Assembly: GCA_905178155.1 (NCBI GenBank)
Contig: CAJINV010000001.1
Location: 13,080,635 to 13,144,634 of the forward strand
Source of the DNA: Amoebophrya sp. A120
Lineage: Eukaryota > Sar > Dinophyceae > Syndiniales > Amoebophryaceae
Direction: 5' to 3'
DNA: 64,000 bases
Both the position numbers and the translations under genes were made by a program. Each line of letters begins with the position of its first letter. Positions within the stretch are counted from its first letter, which is position 1. This document shows, in pieces, positions 1 to 9,901 of this stretch. The notes beneath the pieces are model-generated. The model searched no databases and had not been told where the DNA came from. It saw only the letters and a program-made list of their open reading frames with translations.

Positions 1-690
1 CTAGAGTCAATGTCCAGCTTCTTGCGGTGCTGTTCTTGCGAAAGATACAAGCGTGTTTCGGTTCATGGGCCCCAGCTGGAGGAAATCCAGCCGATGGATG
101 TCCATGTCGAACGTATGGCGTTCTCAAATGTTACATTCTCAGCTGTTGCCTGATTTGTCATGCTTAACAGACTGCGCTACCGAGCCCGGGGGGGTGCGGG
201 GTCCGAGGGGTGCACAAAGCACAGCCCGGAACACCCGAACATGCCCCGCGACTGGCACAGGACCAGCAACGCAACTATTATCGTCGATCTCAGTTTGTCG
301 ATCACGACGTAGCTGCGAAGCCGTCCATACGCCTGGCGCCCCAAGCCCAACCCAACCCCCGAGGCCTGATTTGTCATGCAAAATTCCAATCAGAATTGAC
401 ACGACCAAGCTGCTTCGCATGACAAATTCCCGAAGGGACAAACAGGATGAGAATCTGCGCCAAATCTGTCACGCAAGAGGCGCAATCTTCCCCCTTTCAG
501 TTTTGCCATTCTTGCATCACAAATTCATGCAACAGTTGACAATGTAACGTTTGAGAACGCCATAGAACGACATTTTGTCGGATGGTCCTGGTCCGGCGGC
601 GAACTACTATCTCCGAACCGCACAAAACCAGACTGGGCACCAGCGTACCCCGCACGCGAAACGGAACCAGAACTCGGTTTCGCAATATAA
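1..690 (+). CDS. 3' end of an unrecognised protein-coding gene, interrupted by an introner
   Basis: The reading frame is open from the first base of the window and ends at a TAA at 688-690. Taken literally it is broken by the element at 114-564. If that element and one copy of its 5-bp duplication (gaacg) are removed, 113 + 121 = 234 bases remain. That is exactly 78 codons and gives a continuous frame across the join (VERHFVGWSW). The visible 77-aa tail contains a small CC-x-C cluster and a Pro/Trp-rich end. I do not recognise the family. The 5' part lies outside the window. The opposite strand also has a short open frame at 497-685, but it lacks an ATG and reads into the inverted repeat, so I prefer the + gene. 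The gene is convergent with the PPR-SMR gene, which ends at 1516. Confidence 0.6.
114..564 (+). mobile_element. Introner, family A, 451 bp, TSD gaacg
   Basis: Termini read TATGGCGTTCTCAAA at the left and the matching TTTGAGAACGCCATA at the right, with about 32 bp of imperfect inverted repeat. The 5-bp flanks are identical: gaacg at 109-113 and 565-569. It lies inside coding sequence and its removal restores the frame. Its body matches the copy at 51451-51691, but it has an extra segment of about 210 bp bounded by two copies of a cctgatttgtcatgc motif (from about 149 and 364), which suggests a nested insertion or internal duplication. Orientation is relative to the host gene. Confidence 0.95.
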
Positions 691-1515
691 GTAAGTAAAC
701 TCAACTTCGTTCTCCTTAAACTTCGAGTGGCGGCTCCTCTTTGAGAATCTATATCCGTCGTCAAAAGCAAAAACTCCTCGACGTGTATCTAAAGCATTCG
801 CGCCGCAGTTGGTAGTACGTCGGGATTCGCTTCGCGAATGGGATCGGCATGCTGGTGTCCCTACCCGAAATACATACCGATACCAAGGGAGCAACTACCC
901 GGCTCTCGCTTAGTATGTTTTATTCCCGGAGCCGGACCAATTCCAAGTAGAGGCAGGCAGGGGCGGGAGGGACAGGGCGGACACCACAAAATTTATAGAA
1001 TATCCTTTCCCTCCATGGTGGCGGTCTAAGTATTCTTATTCGACTTCCGCTTCCGCACCGTTCCCGCGGCCGTCGCTTCCTTGCGCCATCTCATGTTGGG
1101 TTCCTCGAGGAGAAATAATAAAGCGAATTGTGTTTCAGAAGCATCCTCGCGCAGCCGCTTTTTCCTTCGGCCCTCTCCCCGGCGCGGAAAAAAACTCGCA
1201 ACCAATGTAGACAATCCACCTTGCGCTTGTTTGTTTATCACGACTATCAACGCACGACAGCCCGCAACAGAAACAAAACAAGTCTGAAAGCGACTCTCTT
1301 TCCACTTTCTCTTCTCCCTCTCTTACTACAGGAACAGTAGATCTGACAGAGTGAAACAGTGGTGGAGCGCTTCTTCTATCACTATCTCCGGACGCAGATG
1401 TCTACAAGCTCCTACTGAGCCTGGCGTTCCGTTCCCGTCGATTTGCGCTGGCTTTGTAATAAATGCCTCGTGTTCTCATATGCTCGTTTTTTGAAAAAAA
1501 AAAAGGTAGAGCATT
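691..1515. other. Convergent intergenic region
   Basis: This stretch lies between the TAA of the first gene (690) and the stop of the PPR-SMR gene (1516), both pointing inwards. Short open frames occur on both strands (for example 838-1029 and 1026-1250), but none has a credible start, domain or continuation. There is a run of A at 1494-1504. I see no RNA gene here. Confidence 0.5.
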
Positions 1516-1683
1516 TTACTTTTCGTTTTCGACGTTTCTACGCTTCATTTTCAGCACGCCCTGTACAAGCATGTGACTGGTATCGCCAAACGCGCGCAGC
1601 TCGCTGCGAAATCCAAGCAAGTTCACGAAGTGTTGAACTGCAGGTGCCAGTAGCCGTTCCCCTGGAACTTTGCTGTGCAGTCC
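1516..1683 (-). CDS. PPR-SMR protein, 3' exon (end of SMR domain)
   Basis: This is the last coding segment of the PPR-SMR gene whose main body is at 13748-16253, on the far side of the 12-kb element. From the target-site copy at 1679-1683 the frame reads through 54 codons (after completing a split Leu codon) to a TAA at 1516-1518. It supplies the second half of the SMR domain: GLHSK, then APAVQHFV and a Phe/Gly-rich end, as expected after the VGQG that closes the exon at 13748. Without this segment the SMR domain would lack its C-terminal strand and helix. The match in frame and in domain content across a 12-kb insertion is the strongest evidence that the element can be, or until recently was, removed by splicing or is a recent insertion. 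Confidence 0.85.
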   Translation of the reverse strand, partial: GLHSKVPGERLLAPAVQHFVNLLGFRSELRAFGDTSHMLVQGVLKMKRRNVENEK

Positions 1684-1831
1684 TATGGCGCGCCTAACGA
1701 CAGTTTTTCTAACTATTTCAAAAATCGGTATGTAGGATGTAAAAACTATCTAGTGTAGCATCGAAGTAGCTAGCTGAGTTAGGTAGTATAGTAGGTAGCT
1801 AACACGACGCCTCCGGATGTGTGTCGTAACG
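1684..1831 (+). repeat. Left terminal inverted repeat of the 12-kb element
   Basis: 148 bp, matched by the reverse complement of 13600-13747 with one difference (gagtt here, gaatt in the inverted right copy, near 1776). It begins TATGGCGCGCC. Confidence 0.97.
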
Positions 1832-2209
1832 CAGCGCGGACTGCCGTGCGGATTAGCGTCGGAGGCCATTTTTGTGTTGCGGAGGTGCTAATCTAGGCAC
1901 TCCCTATCCTTCAAGATTTAAGGTCGGACTGTCAACAACTACAACTCGGTGTGGTTTCACAGCTGCAATGAGAAAAAACCCGTCAATTCGGTGGAATTAC
2001 ATTTACGGACATACTCGGGGGCGAGGATTCTATTCATGGCGAGGACCTGTGGTGGAAAGTGAAAAGCTATGGTGTAGGATTTACGATCTCAAGGCAGTAC
2101 CCCAACGTGGATATTTCCCACCGAGATACCTTCTCTGTACGTGCTGTCGCTTCTACGAGTAGTACTACGGTTGTCGGTTCCGAACGAGACCAGCTAGCAA
2201 CTATTCAAA
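1832..2209. other. Left subterminal non-coding region of the 12-kb element
   Basis: This lies between the left TIR and the first gene and probably holds the promoter and 5' leader of the + gene. A short inverted pair (gattagc near 1851 and gctaatc near 1887) can form a hairpin. Open frames at 1872-2162 and 2059-2421 conflict with the better supported frame starting at 2210, so I do not call them. Confidence 0.4.
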
Positions 2210-3721
2210 ATGGGAACACTTCCACACGAAATCGAGCATGTCTCGGTAGACCATTTTTGTGCACTGATCCGGCACGAGTTCGAGATCAAGTTTATCTTCG
2301 AAACGACCAACGATTTACTCATTCGTCCTCGTGTGCGCGCTGCCCGCCCGGATGGGGAGGACAACGACTACTGGATTGGAACGCAATTGAAAAGTACTTC
2401 CGAGTGGGACGCAGCATTTAGTCGTCGTCTGCGATACATTTTGCGGCACCAGGCTGATCGCCTGCATGGCACGGTGCTGATTGGTTTGCAGTGCGACGAT
2501 ACGGAGAGACTCTTTTTGGAGCCAGTGCACCGCGTGCGCGATTATTCCGAAATTGCGATCGCGCAAAAATGCGTCTGCTTGGAGCGTCTGTGCCCCACGC
2601 TGCTGGAATTGTGGGAAAGCGACCTCACGATTCGGCACACCAACGCGAACCCTCTTCTGCTGGCGTACACCGAGGCCACCTTGATGGAGCAATCCGCCCG
2701 GGCGGCGTTCATGGACACTATTCAAGGGACGGACTTGATTTACTCCCCGCCCGAAACCGAGTTCGGAGTTGTTGACGGTTACCTCACAGACCGCACGAAT
2801 CCCGACAAGGTTTATTCCGTCCAGGAGAAGCTTCTGCTGCCGCGAAAGGAAAAATCTGTGGCACTGAATCTCCGCTGTTCGATGAAGCGGTAAGCGTATC
2901 TTTATTTTTTGTCGCCGCTGTCGATGTCCAACTGATTATGCGAACGCGGCAGCCCGACAGAAAATATATGTTGAAAAGGTATCGCGCTTGCAGTCTGCAC
3001 ATCAGTGGCGCATGACAAACGTTTCTTCCTGCTGTTGTCGATGCAAAAGTGAATGGGTTACTTTGTCAGCGCGACAAAAAAACTGTATGCAAAAGCGTCG
3101 AGCTTGTTGTAGCAGGAATTTCGCATGACAAATCTATTAAGCCGAGGCATATCAGCAGGGCAAAAATTTATCTGTGATGCTGAGCAAATTTGTGGCGTAC
3201 TGCCTGCGCGATAGTTTTTCATTACATATAAAGAACACCTCCATAATTTCATCTGTAATACAGGGCGAGCGGCGCAGCGTATGACGGCGACGCCTGTGAC
3301 TTCCTGCTGTTGCACGGCCGCACCGCACTAACCCCGAAGCAGTTCGGCGGATTACATGGCTCCGCCCTGGTGCCGTTCAAGGTGTTACAAGACACTGGCC
3401 ACGTGGCCTCCGAGCACGGGTACTATAAGCCATGTTTTTTTCATTATGTGAGTCGCAGGAAGTAGATGCGAATAAATCTAAATACCATGTACAAATTGCA
3501 ATAGGGAAAACTAACAACCCAGGCCCGGCAAAAAGACGTTAGATATTTTTCCGGAAGCGCCGGGGGTCAAGCGTCCGCGTCCTGACGGGGTTCTCGAAAA
3601 ATTTTATGTCAAAAACAATACCGAGAGCAGCTTCGCAAGCGGACTGCTGCAGATCATTTCCGACTACGAGCAGACCGAATCCCAAACGTCCAAGTCTTCT
3701 TCTAGCCAGCAACCGAACTGA
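2210..3721 (+). CDS. Element gene alpha: 344-aa protein, possible PD-(D/E)XK nuclease
   Basis: Three exons with canonical GT-AG introns in matching phase: 2210-2889, 3264-3419 and 3523-3721, total 1,035 bases. It is the only + strand gene in the 12-kb element. The start ATG follows an A-rich context (caaaATGG). Most of the protein matches no family I know. Residues around 189-207 read VVDGYL, then about 13 residues, then VQEK, followed by a beta-like segment and a YDGDACDFLLLHG segment. An Asp followed by (E/Q)-x-K is the signature of the PD-(D/E)XK nuclease fold, which includes the TnsA transposition endonuclease. That makes a DNA-cleaving role possible, but this is inference from one motif. 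The C-terminus is basic then Ser-rich. Intron 1 contains two gcatgacaaa motifs typical of the introners. Confidence 0.6.
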
Positions 3722-4402
3722 CGAATTTTTGGAGCAAGCGAATAGACAAACCCAAATGCCATGCTGCCACGGATGACAGCACTGGACTCGCCCAGGAGTC
3801 AATTTTTGTAGTTTTTATATTCAGGTAAGAAGTAGTGTCATTATACAGCAGCTTCACTATTTGTTCATCTGGGAGTTCCAGTGTTTTCGTTTTGTAAGTA
3901 GCTGGCTTGGGTAGTAATGAATTTCTGTCACATTTTTACACAAATGTAGTTCGGATCTCTGTTATTAATTAACAAATAATTCATTTTACTATGATTCAAT
4001 TTCTAATTGTAAAACTTACAAGCAGCGGAAGAAGTATCCAGGTGAAGCATGAAGGCCGAGGTCGTTGAGCGCTTGTAATGCAGGCTGGCATTTACATCAC
4101 GCATGACAAATAGATGGACACAATTGCAAGTGCTCTTTGCCTGGCCTCCTAGCTTCACCTGGATAGTTTTATCATCGCTGTAGAGCAGCCTGTGTAAACA
4201 TAAAAATAAAATATAGTTCTGATACCGTCGTAGTGGGTCGTTATTTTTGTGAATGTTTTCTGTACGCTGCAAAAGCGCACAGAAAACTCTTTTCTAAAAT
4301 CGGATGGTCTGGTGCTGTGCAGAAAGCGAGACTTTCTCAGTCCCGCGTTGAAATATAGTTTCACTAAAGTTCTTAAATAATATCTTGACCCATGTTTATC
4401 GT
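3722..4402. other. Convergent intergenic region inside the 12-kb element, with an introner-like TIR unit
   Basis: AT-rich stretch between the 3' ends of gene alpha (+) and gene beta (-). It contains one TAT...ATA inverted-repeat unit (see 4035-4165). I see no gene. Confidence 0.5.
4035..4165. mobile_element. Introner-like TIR unit, 131 bp, no exact TSD
   Basis: It begins TATCCAGGTGAAGC and ends with the reverse complement GCTTCACCTGGATA, with further pairing of GGCC-containing segments inside. It contains a gcatgacaaa motif. Its flanks (agaag and gtttt) do not match, so either the duplication has decayed or the ends have moved. It lies outside any gene I can define. Confidence 0.7.
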
Positions 4403-6521
4403 TCAGCCTTTTCTTCTTTTCAAGTCTGGAAAGAGTTTGGCATACATAGCTTCATCACCAGGTAAATCCTCGTCACTTGCAGACTCATCATCTTCATCAT
4501 CCTTTTTCTTTTCCGGCACGGTCTGGTCCAGCAAGGACTTCTGCTTGTTCAAATCAGCGTTGCGATTGTGTTCCGCGTCCCGGAAGGCGTCAAACTCGAA
4601 CCCCAAATTATTCGGATCATCCAGTAAGGAATCGGACGACAGTCTGACCTCCAGCCCGCGGTTCATCTCCCGCGTGCCGTCGTCTTCTTCTTCCTCAGGC
4701 TCCGGTGCTGGTGGTAGCGGCCGCAACAACAGTCCGGATTCAGCAGCGATTTCAAACGTCATGCGCGGCACCGTGATGGGGACATCCTTCATCGAGCCGG
4801 CGCCTTCGTCGACGCGGATCAGTTGGAAGTCCCCCTCCTGCAAGTCAAACTCGCAAATAACATACGGGAGGAGTTCCAGGAGCACGTTCTGCGTCACATT
4901 ACCGGTTGTCTTGCTGGTTCCGGCGAACTTCACGGTGGCCGGAGTGTAATCTCCCCAGCGGATTCGCATGCGCGCGTTGGCTTCACCTTGATCCATCCTG
5001 TGGGACGCAATCCGGGCCAGCTGGGTCTTCTTCTCGTCGGTGCGGAGAACTAGGTACGAATACGTCGCCCGCTGCCGGGTAAGCCCGTCCCGCATCGTCT
5101 GCCCTGCCCGTGTCAGACCGAGCGGTGGCTGCTGCTGCACACTGCGTCGCGACTTCTTCTTCGGTTTGGGTTGTAACTGGCCGGCGCCAAGCATAACCCT
5201 CTCCTGGTACCCACCGCTGATTTCAATCAAGTGGTCCACGAACTCTTCGTCGATTTCTTCGCCGTGTATGCAATTGCAAAAGTGGCCTCCTGATGTTGGA
5301 TGCTAAGACAGCAAATACAACAACTACCCCGCATCACAAAGTTGCGCCATATACAGATTTGTCATGCGCAAGAAGTGTGTTTGTATTGCTAGAAAAAGAA
5401 ACAAAAGGAGGCCACTTTTGCATGCGCATATGGTCGTTCAAAATTTGGAATAGCGCGAGCTTGTTGTCCGGGGACAGCAGTGCCAGGTGTTCGTCGGTGA
5501 CTCGCGGCCAGGTGTCCTGCACCCGTTTCAGCAATGCCAGCTGCTGGTCATCCGGGATGCTGGGGAACATGAGAGGCAAGTAGTCCGCCGGATCGGCCCA
5601 GAGGTTCGAGCGGAGCGAGAGGTAGGTCGGGTCGGCCTTCAACGAGGTTTTTTTCGTCACGACGCCCTCGTACATGATGAAGTCGTCGAGAATGCCGCCG
5701 CACTTCTTCGGTTCTTGATCACTATTCGGCATGCGGAACAACTTCTTCCCCACCCGGATCAACTGAATACCCATCAAGAACCCCTCCGGATCGTTTCCGC
5801 AGAAGCGATAGTGGATAGCAGCGTGCTCATCTGGAGCGTACTTGGAATACCCGACGCAGCAGAAGTCCTCGCCGGTAGCAAATTTGTCGGTGTAGCCGCG
5901 GTCATCGCCAAACCGCGCACTCATCGACATGTGCGCCTTGACCTCGAGAGCAGATTTGTAGTTGCCCTTCATCACGACGAAAGCCTTCACGCCACGGAAT
6001 CCCAGTTTATTAGCCGGCGGACAGGACCAGCTCTCGGTGTCGCCCGCGTAGTCGCACATTTTGCGGATCTTCTTTGGGAAGTTGGACGGATTGTTCCAGT
6101 TATTGTGCGCCGCCATCCGGAGATCCCTGAACGCCTCGTTGATGAACTTCTCGCGGGTAGCACCCTTTGCGCGGTCTCTCGAGTTTATCTCCATCATGGA
6201 CTTCAGGTCGCCCGCGTTGGAGTCCGCTTTTTTGCGCTTGGCGATTTCCTTGATGATGTCCTTGGTTTCCCGTGGTGTCAGCAAATACAACATCTCCGGT
6301 TTAGCGATACGGATCGGATTGTAGAAGCGGGGTTGGATGGAGGTGTGCCGGATTTTGTCCACGTTCTTGCTGCGCAAGTTGTTATCCGCTTTCTGCCCCT
6401 TGGCCTGCCGCTGGTTCTGCTCCTTGAACTGATTCTCCTGTATGAACTCCGTCAAAGGACAACTGCGCACGACCCGGACACGCCACTTTTTCAACAACTC
6501 CAGCGCTTTATCGTCCGACAT
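4403..6521 (-). CDS. Element gene beta: about 649-aa protein of unknown family
   Basis: Two coding blocks, 6521-5431 and 5266-4403, are separated by an introner-like unit at 5267-5430. Removing that unit plus 5 bp leaves 1,950 bases, exactly 650 codons. The start ATG at 6521 (MSDDKALELL) is the first ATG in frame. The frame continues upstream only into a hairpin. The N-terminal half is Lys/Arg-rich with helices. The middle has Cys/Trp-rich patches (SWSCPP, FCCVGY, HYRFCG). The second block begins HGEEIDEEF, has a KKKSRRS basic patch and a beta-rich segment, then a very acidic Glu/Asp C-terminus ending KRRKG. I recognise no domain. The acidic tail and size would fit a structural or DNA-associated protein, but I do not assign a function. 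It is transcribed in the same direction as gene gamma, 187 bp upstream. Confidence 0.65.
5267..5430 (-). mobile_element. Introner-like unit inside element gene beta, 164 bp
   Basis: Left end TATGCAATTGCAAAAGTGG and right end the inverted TATGCGCATGCAAAAGTGG, continuing through GGCCTCCT. A tttgtcatgc motif lies inside. Flanks (ccgtg and tggtc) are not a duplication, although removing the unit plus 5 bp keeps gene beta in frame. This is probably an older insertion than the host-gene introners. Confidence 0.8.
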
Positions 6522-6597
6522 TTTGAAGCAGACGTTGATGTTGGTTTTGCAGGACACAAATATGCTATGCAAAGCTTCTACTTCTGGACGACTGCAG

Positions 6598-6678
6598 TCG
6601 TGTTGAATTCGGGCAGAGGAAAGCAATTCATCTTTTTACGACAAAAAGATGAATTGCTACAGTCGCAATTCAACACGA
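6598..6678. promoter_or_regulatory. Nested palindrome between element genes gamma and beta
   Basis: Perfect inner arms of 16 bp (6622-6637 and 6643-6658, agcaattcatcttttt and its complement) around a 5-base loop. Outer arms of 12 bp lie at 6598-6609 and 6667-6678 (tcgtgttgaatt and its complement). It sits in the 187-bp gap after the stop of gene gamma (6709) and before the ATG of gene beta (6521). It could be an RNA 3'-end or processing structure, or a protein-binding palindrome. The function is not known. Confidence 0.75.
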
Positions 6679-6708
6679 GCAGCTTCTTCTAGAAGTAGTA
6701 GTTTTTCA

Positions 6709-9700
6709 TCACGTAACGCTGAGCTCGAACACCGTCAAGTCTCCGAGCTTCGCCGCCAAGTCGCCGCTGACCGTCAGCTCTTCATTCGCCATCGATTCCC
6801 AGAGGCCGAAGCTGGGATCCGCCGTGTAGTACCACCAACAATTCACCGCGTTGACGAGGACATTCCAGGCCGGACCTTCGTGCAGCGAACTCATGTGGTA
6901 TTTTTTACAGCAATCCGCCACAAGGTGTCTCCAGGTGCGATCCCTGTTCTTCGACCGCGACAGCTGGATTTTTTCGGTGGATAGTTGCTGGTGCATTCTT
7001 GCTTCCGGGTCGATGTACCGCCGGTACGTGTTGAGCAGCGCCTGCGTGCCCAAGTTCTTGTTCGTTTTCCCGTTTTTTTCCAGGTGCAGAAGCAGCTTGA
7101 AGAACATCATGTGGCCATGCGTTACGGAGCGCTGGACGTTGAAGAGCTTGTAATCAATGTCGTACAGTTCCTTGTACATCTCCGTATGGTAACCTAACCA
7201 CCGCGGTTTCAACTTGCCGCGGTTCTCCTCGATGGTTTTCGAGATCAACAGCTCGAAATTGTTCTCTTCCAGAATCTGGGCGACCTGCTCCTTCGTCAAG
7301 TCCTGCGCTATGCTAATGAAAAGCACTACCCGATGTAGTTTTGCGCGAGCTTTTCTTTGTATAAAAATGTACATACGCATGTCATGCAGAGCAGCGTGGT
7401 TATGCCCGTGCAAACCAACATCAGGTAGTGCGTTTCAGTTGCATACTGCGGCCCTTGATCTTCTGTTTTTGGATCATCTGGCACAGAACCAGCAGCACCT
7501 GGTAGTAGCACTCGCTCATCATGTCCGTCCACGAATTGTCGCCGAAAAACCGCTGCTGGCTTGCGTGGAAGAAGTTGTAACCTGTGCGCTTTTGCATGAG
7601 AAATTGCAATGCCAAGAAAACCAGAAAAGCGAAATTTGAGGGAGGGCCTCAGAGGGTCCCGAGACCCCTCACGTTTTTATTGCAAAGTGGTCCAGTAAGC
7701 GAAAGCTAACCTGCATGCTATGATGGATTTCTAGAGGGTCACTAGACCCCCAGGGGATACCCCTTCGCCTTCCCCTGTCCGAGGGAAGAAAATCACGCGA
7801 TCCTCTGCATGCAAAAAGTGTGCGTTTATTTGTAGAAAAAGTATACGCTTCTCGAGGGCTTTTTCCAGACTGGGCGTCTTCTGCTCCTTCAGGCACAAGT
7901 TCTTCCATTTGAACTTGTCAGCTTCGGCTTTGTCGTTTTTCGCGATGGCCTTGCATTCTTGCTTCGCAGCCAGGAAATCGGATTGATTCTGGAAACGGCC
8001 GCACGGACCCGTAGCCCAGTCATCCCACAATTCCCGGGCCGTCGTCAACTGGGGACAGCAGTTTTTTACGTTGTTGTGCAGGCGGTGGAGGTCGCCTACC
8101 TCAGTTACCCCGGGGAGGAAGAGGTTCTGGGTAATACCCCATCGCGTTTCCGGAGTGGCTTGGTCGCTTTTGTGGTGAAATTCCATGCGGCAGCGATGAT
8201 CATCTCCGACCGTCCCCTCCATGTACTGGGTATCCATATCCCGCCAGTTCTTGTCTTTGTCGCACCACCGATCGGTGATCGCCGTGTCGCCGAACTGCTG
8301 CGGTTTTATCAATGCTAAAACAGATGCTGCACGTGTGTCCTACGTCATAGCATGCAGAGTAACATTATGCACGATGGAACTGTCGACCTCAGAAGAAGCT
8401 CACAAGAGCAGCATCTGTTTTTTCATTTTGATAATCCAATTCGTCATGTTGAGATAGCCGAGAAACTTCGACTTCGTCCCCGGAACGGAGCTCTTCAACT
8501 TACTTACACCACCGGTTTGGAACGCGCAGGGCTGGAGGATCTGGCCCATAAAATTCGGTGTGGTTGATGGAATGCCGTTGTTCGGATCGAGCGGATCGAC
8601 GTCGTCGTGGTATGTGAACTGGTATTTGTATTTAGAAATATGCAGGACTGAAAAGGGGAATGACATGCAGTTTCTCATGCAGAAAAGCAGCACAAAGAAC
8701 ATCAAGAAGAAATGCTCATGTTTCCCTCGTGGATAATATTATCCACGACGGGTGGATGAAGGTTTATACCACAGAACCCCAGGCTCCGTTTTTGCGCACT
8801 GACGAACCGTCCCCGATCTGCCAGACGTGACCGTCTCGCGATCCAAATACCAGCTCCGGGCACAACTCCTGCAGAAGCAGGTGTTCCTTATCGTCGGCCT
8901 TCTCGGATTTAAACGCGCGGCTGGATATGACGTACTCGTAGTAGCGGCGCAAAGCCGCAGCCTGATATATTTGGTGGCTGTGGTTCCATCGTGAAGAAGA
9001 TTATGCACGACGGCATCAGATCCATGCACTTTATGTGATGTCGTGCCATGCGGAATAACATCACCCACGGCGGAGTGGTACTGCTATTTGTGATGCAAAA
9101 TAACACCATCGTGAGTAAAGTGATTCACGATGGAACCACCTTCACCAAAAACATCAATTTTCTACCTTCGCTCGCAGTTTCGCATCGTCAGCTCCCATCC
9201 GACCCAGCTGCGCCTCGCCGACGCATCGAATCTTCTCTGCTGTATCCCACAGGTCTGCTGTATTGAGACCTGCGAGCTCATCCCGGTAATTACACGTGCC
9301 AAATTTTGCATAAGCAATCTCCTTTGTTTGGGTGATCCTCCACCACAGGTAGCAAAATACCTGATTGAAGTTGTAATGAAAAAAAGGATTTGTCATGCTC
9401 CATGAGTATATGAATGCATGCGGTTCGCACATCATAAAATTCATGTTTTACCCCGTCCCATTGCGATCCTTCCTTGGTTGGGTGCCAAGTAATCCCGCAG
9501 TACGTCCAGAGGTCCCGCGGCACCTGCGTGGACAACCACTTCTCGTAATTGGTCGGCGAAGGAGCCATCGACTTCAGCTTCCAGATCGGTTTGCCCGTAA
9601 ACTCCGATCTCAGCGGAACATCCCATTTAGTCGCTCGGGATTTCCGCGCAGGGCGATCGCCCTCTGGTGCCTCCTCGGCCTCCGAATCCGACTCGGAGGA

Positions 9701-9901
9701 TGACGAGTACTCGACCTCATCCAGCACATCGTCCTCGGGTTTGAGGACCGGGTCTAGCTGATGAACAGCTCGTTGAGTTCGTGTAGCACCCGGGAGCACG
9801 AAATCAGCTCTGGCCACAGCTGCGGGCGGAGGACGTTGGCGTTGTTTTGGAGCGGGATGTGCTGCCTGTTGGTAGACGGGAGGCCCCGCAGGAGGATGCA
9901 T
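6709..9901 (-). CDS. Element gene gamma: about 740-aa multi-exon protein of unknown family
   Basis: I reconstruct seven exons: 9901-9452, 9360-9166, 8961-8770, 8618-8434, 8306-7847, 7581-7447 and 7307-6709. Five of the six introns have GT-AG ends with matching phase. The fourth, over the unit at 8307-8433, has no GT-AG solution. The start is taken as the ATG at 9901 (MHPPAGPP); the open frame begins five codons upstream at a TTG and there is a stop further upstream. The protein has a Pro/Gln-rich N-terminus, an acidic Ser/Glu patch around residues 70-95, then a long mostly helical region rich in Trp and Cys (YLWWRI, CELVFGS-like, CCKKYH, NCWWYY). It ends ELSVT. No catalytic motif or family is recognisable. 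It is the largest gene in the 12-kb element and lies head-to-tail with beta. Exon borders are my inference from frame and phase. Confidence 0.65.
7309..7445 (-). mobile_element. Introner inside element gene gamma, 137 bp, near-exact TSD
   Basis: Ends TATGCTAATGAAAAGCACTACC and the inverted TATGCAACTGAAACGCACTACC; about 28 bp pair. The sequence ctgcg flanks both sides (7303-7307 and 7446-7450), with one extra c before the left terminus. A GT-AG intron can be drawn through it (GTATGC to ATAG) that keeps the frame. Confidence 0.8.
8307..8433 (-). mobile_element. Introner-like unit inside element gene gamma, 127 bp
   Basis: Left end TATCAATGCTAAAACAGATG and right end the inverted TATCAAAATGAAAAAACAGATG, both continuing CTGC. 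Flanks (ggttt and atcca) do not match. Removing the unit plus 5 bp keeps gene gamma in frame (TNW joined to QQFGD), but no GT-AG junction fits. Confidence 0.75.

Noticed and set aside
2981-3215. Inverted pair tatcgcgc...gcgcgata in intron 1 of gene alpha as another introner
   Set aside because: Pairing is short, the flanks do not match and a normal GT-AG intron explains the gap in the gene.
5487-6692. + strand 401-aa open frame opposite element gene beta
   Set aside because: Antisense shadow; it reads through the hairpin and has no family resemblance, while beta joins in frame across its introner.
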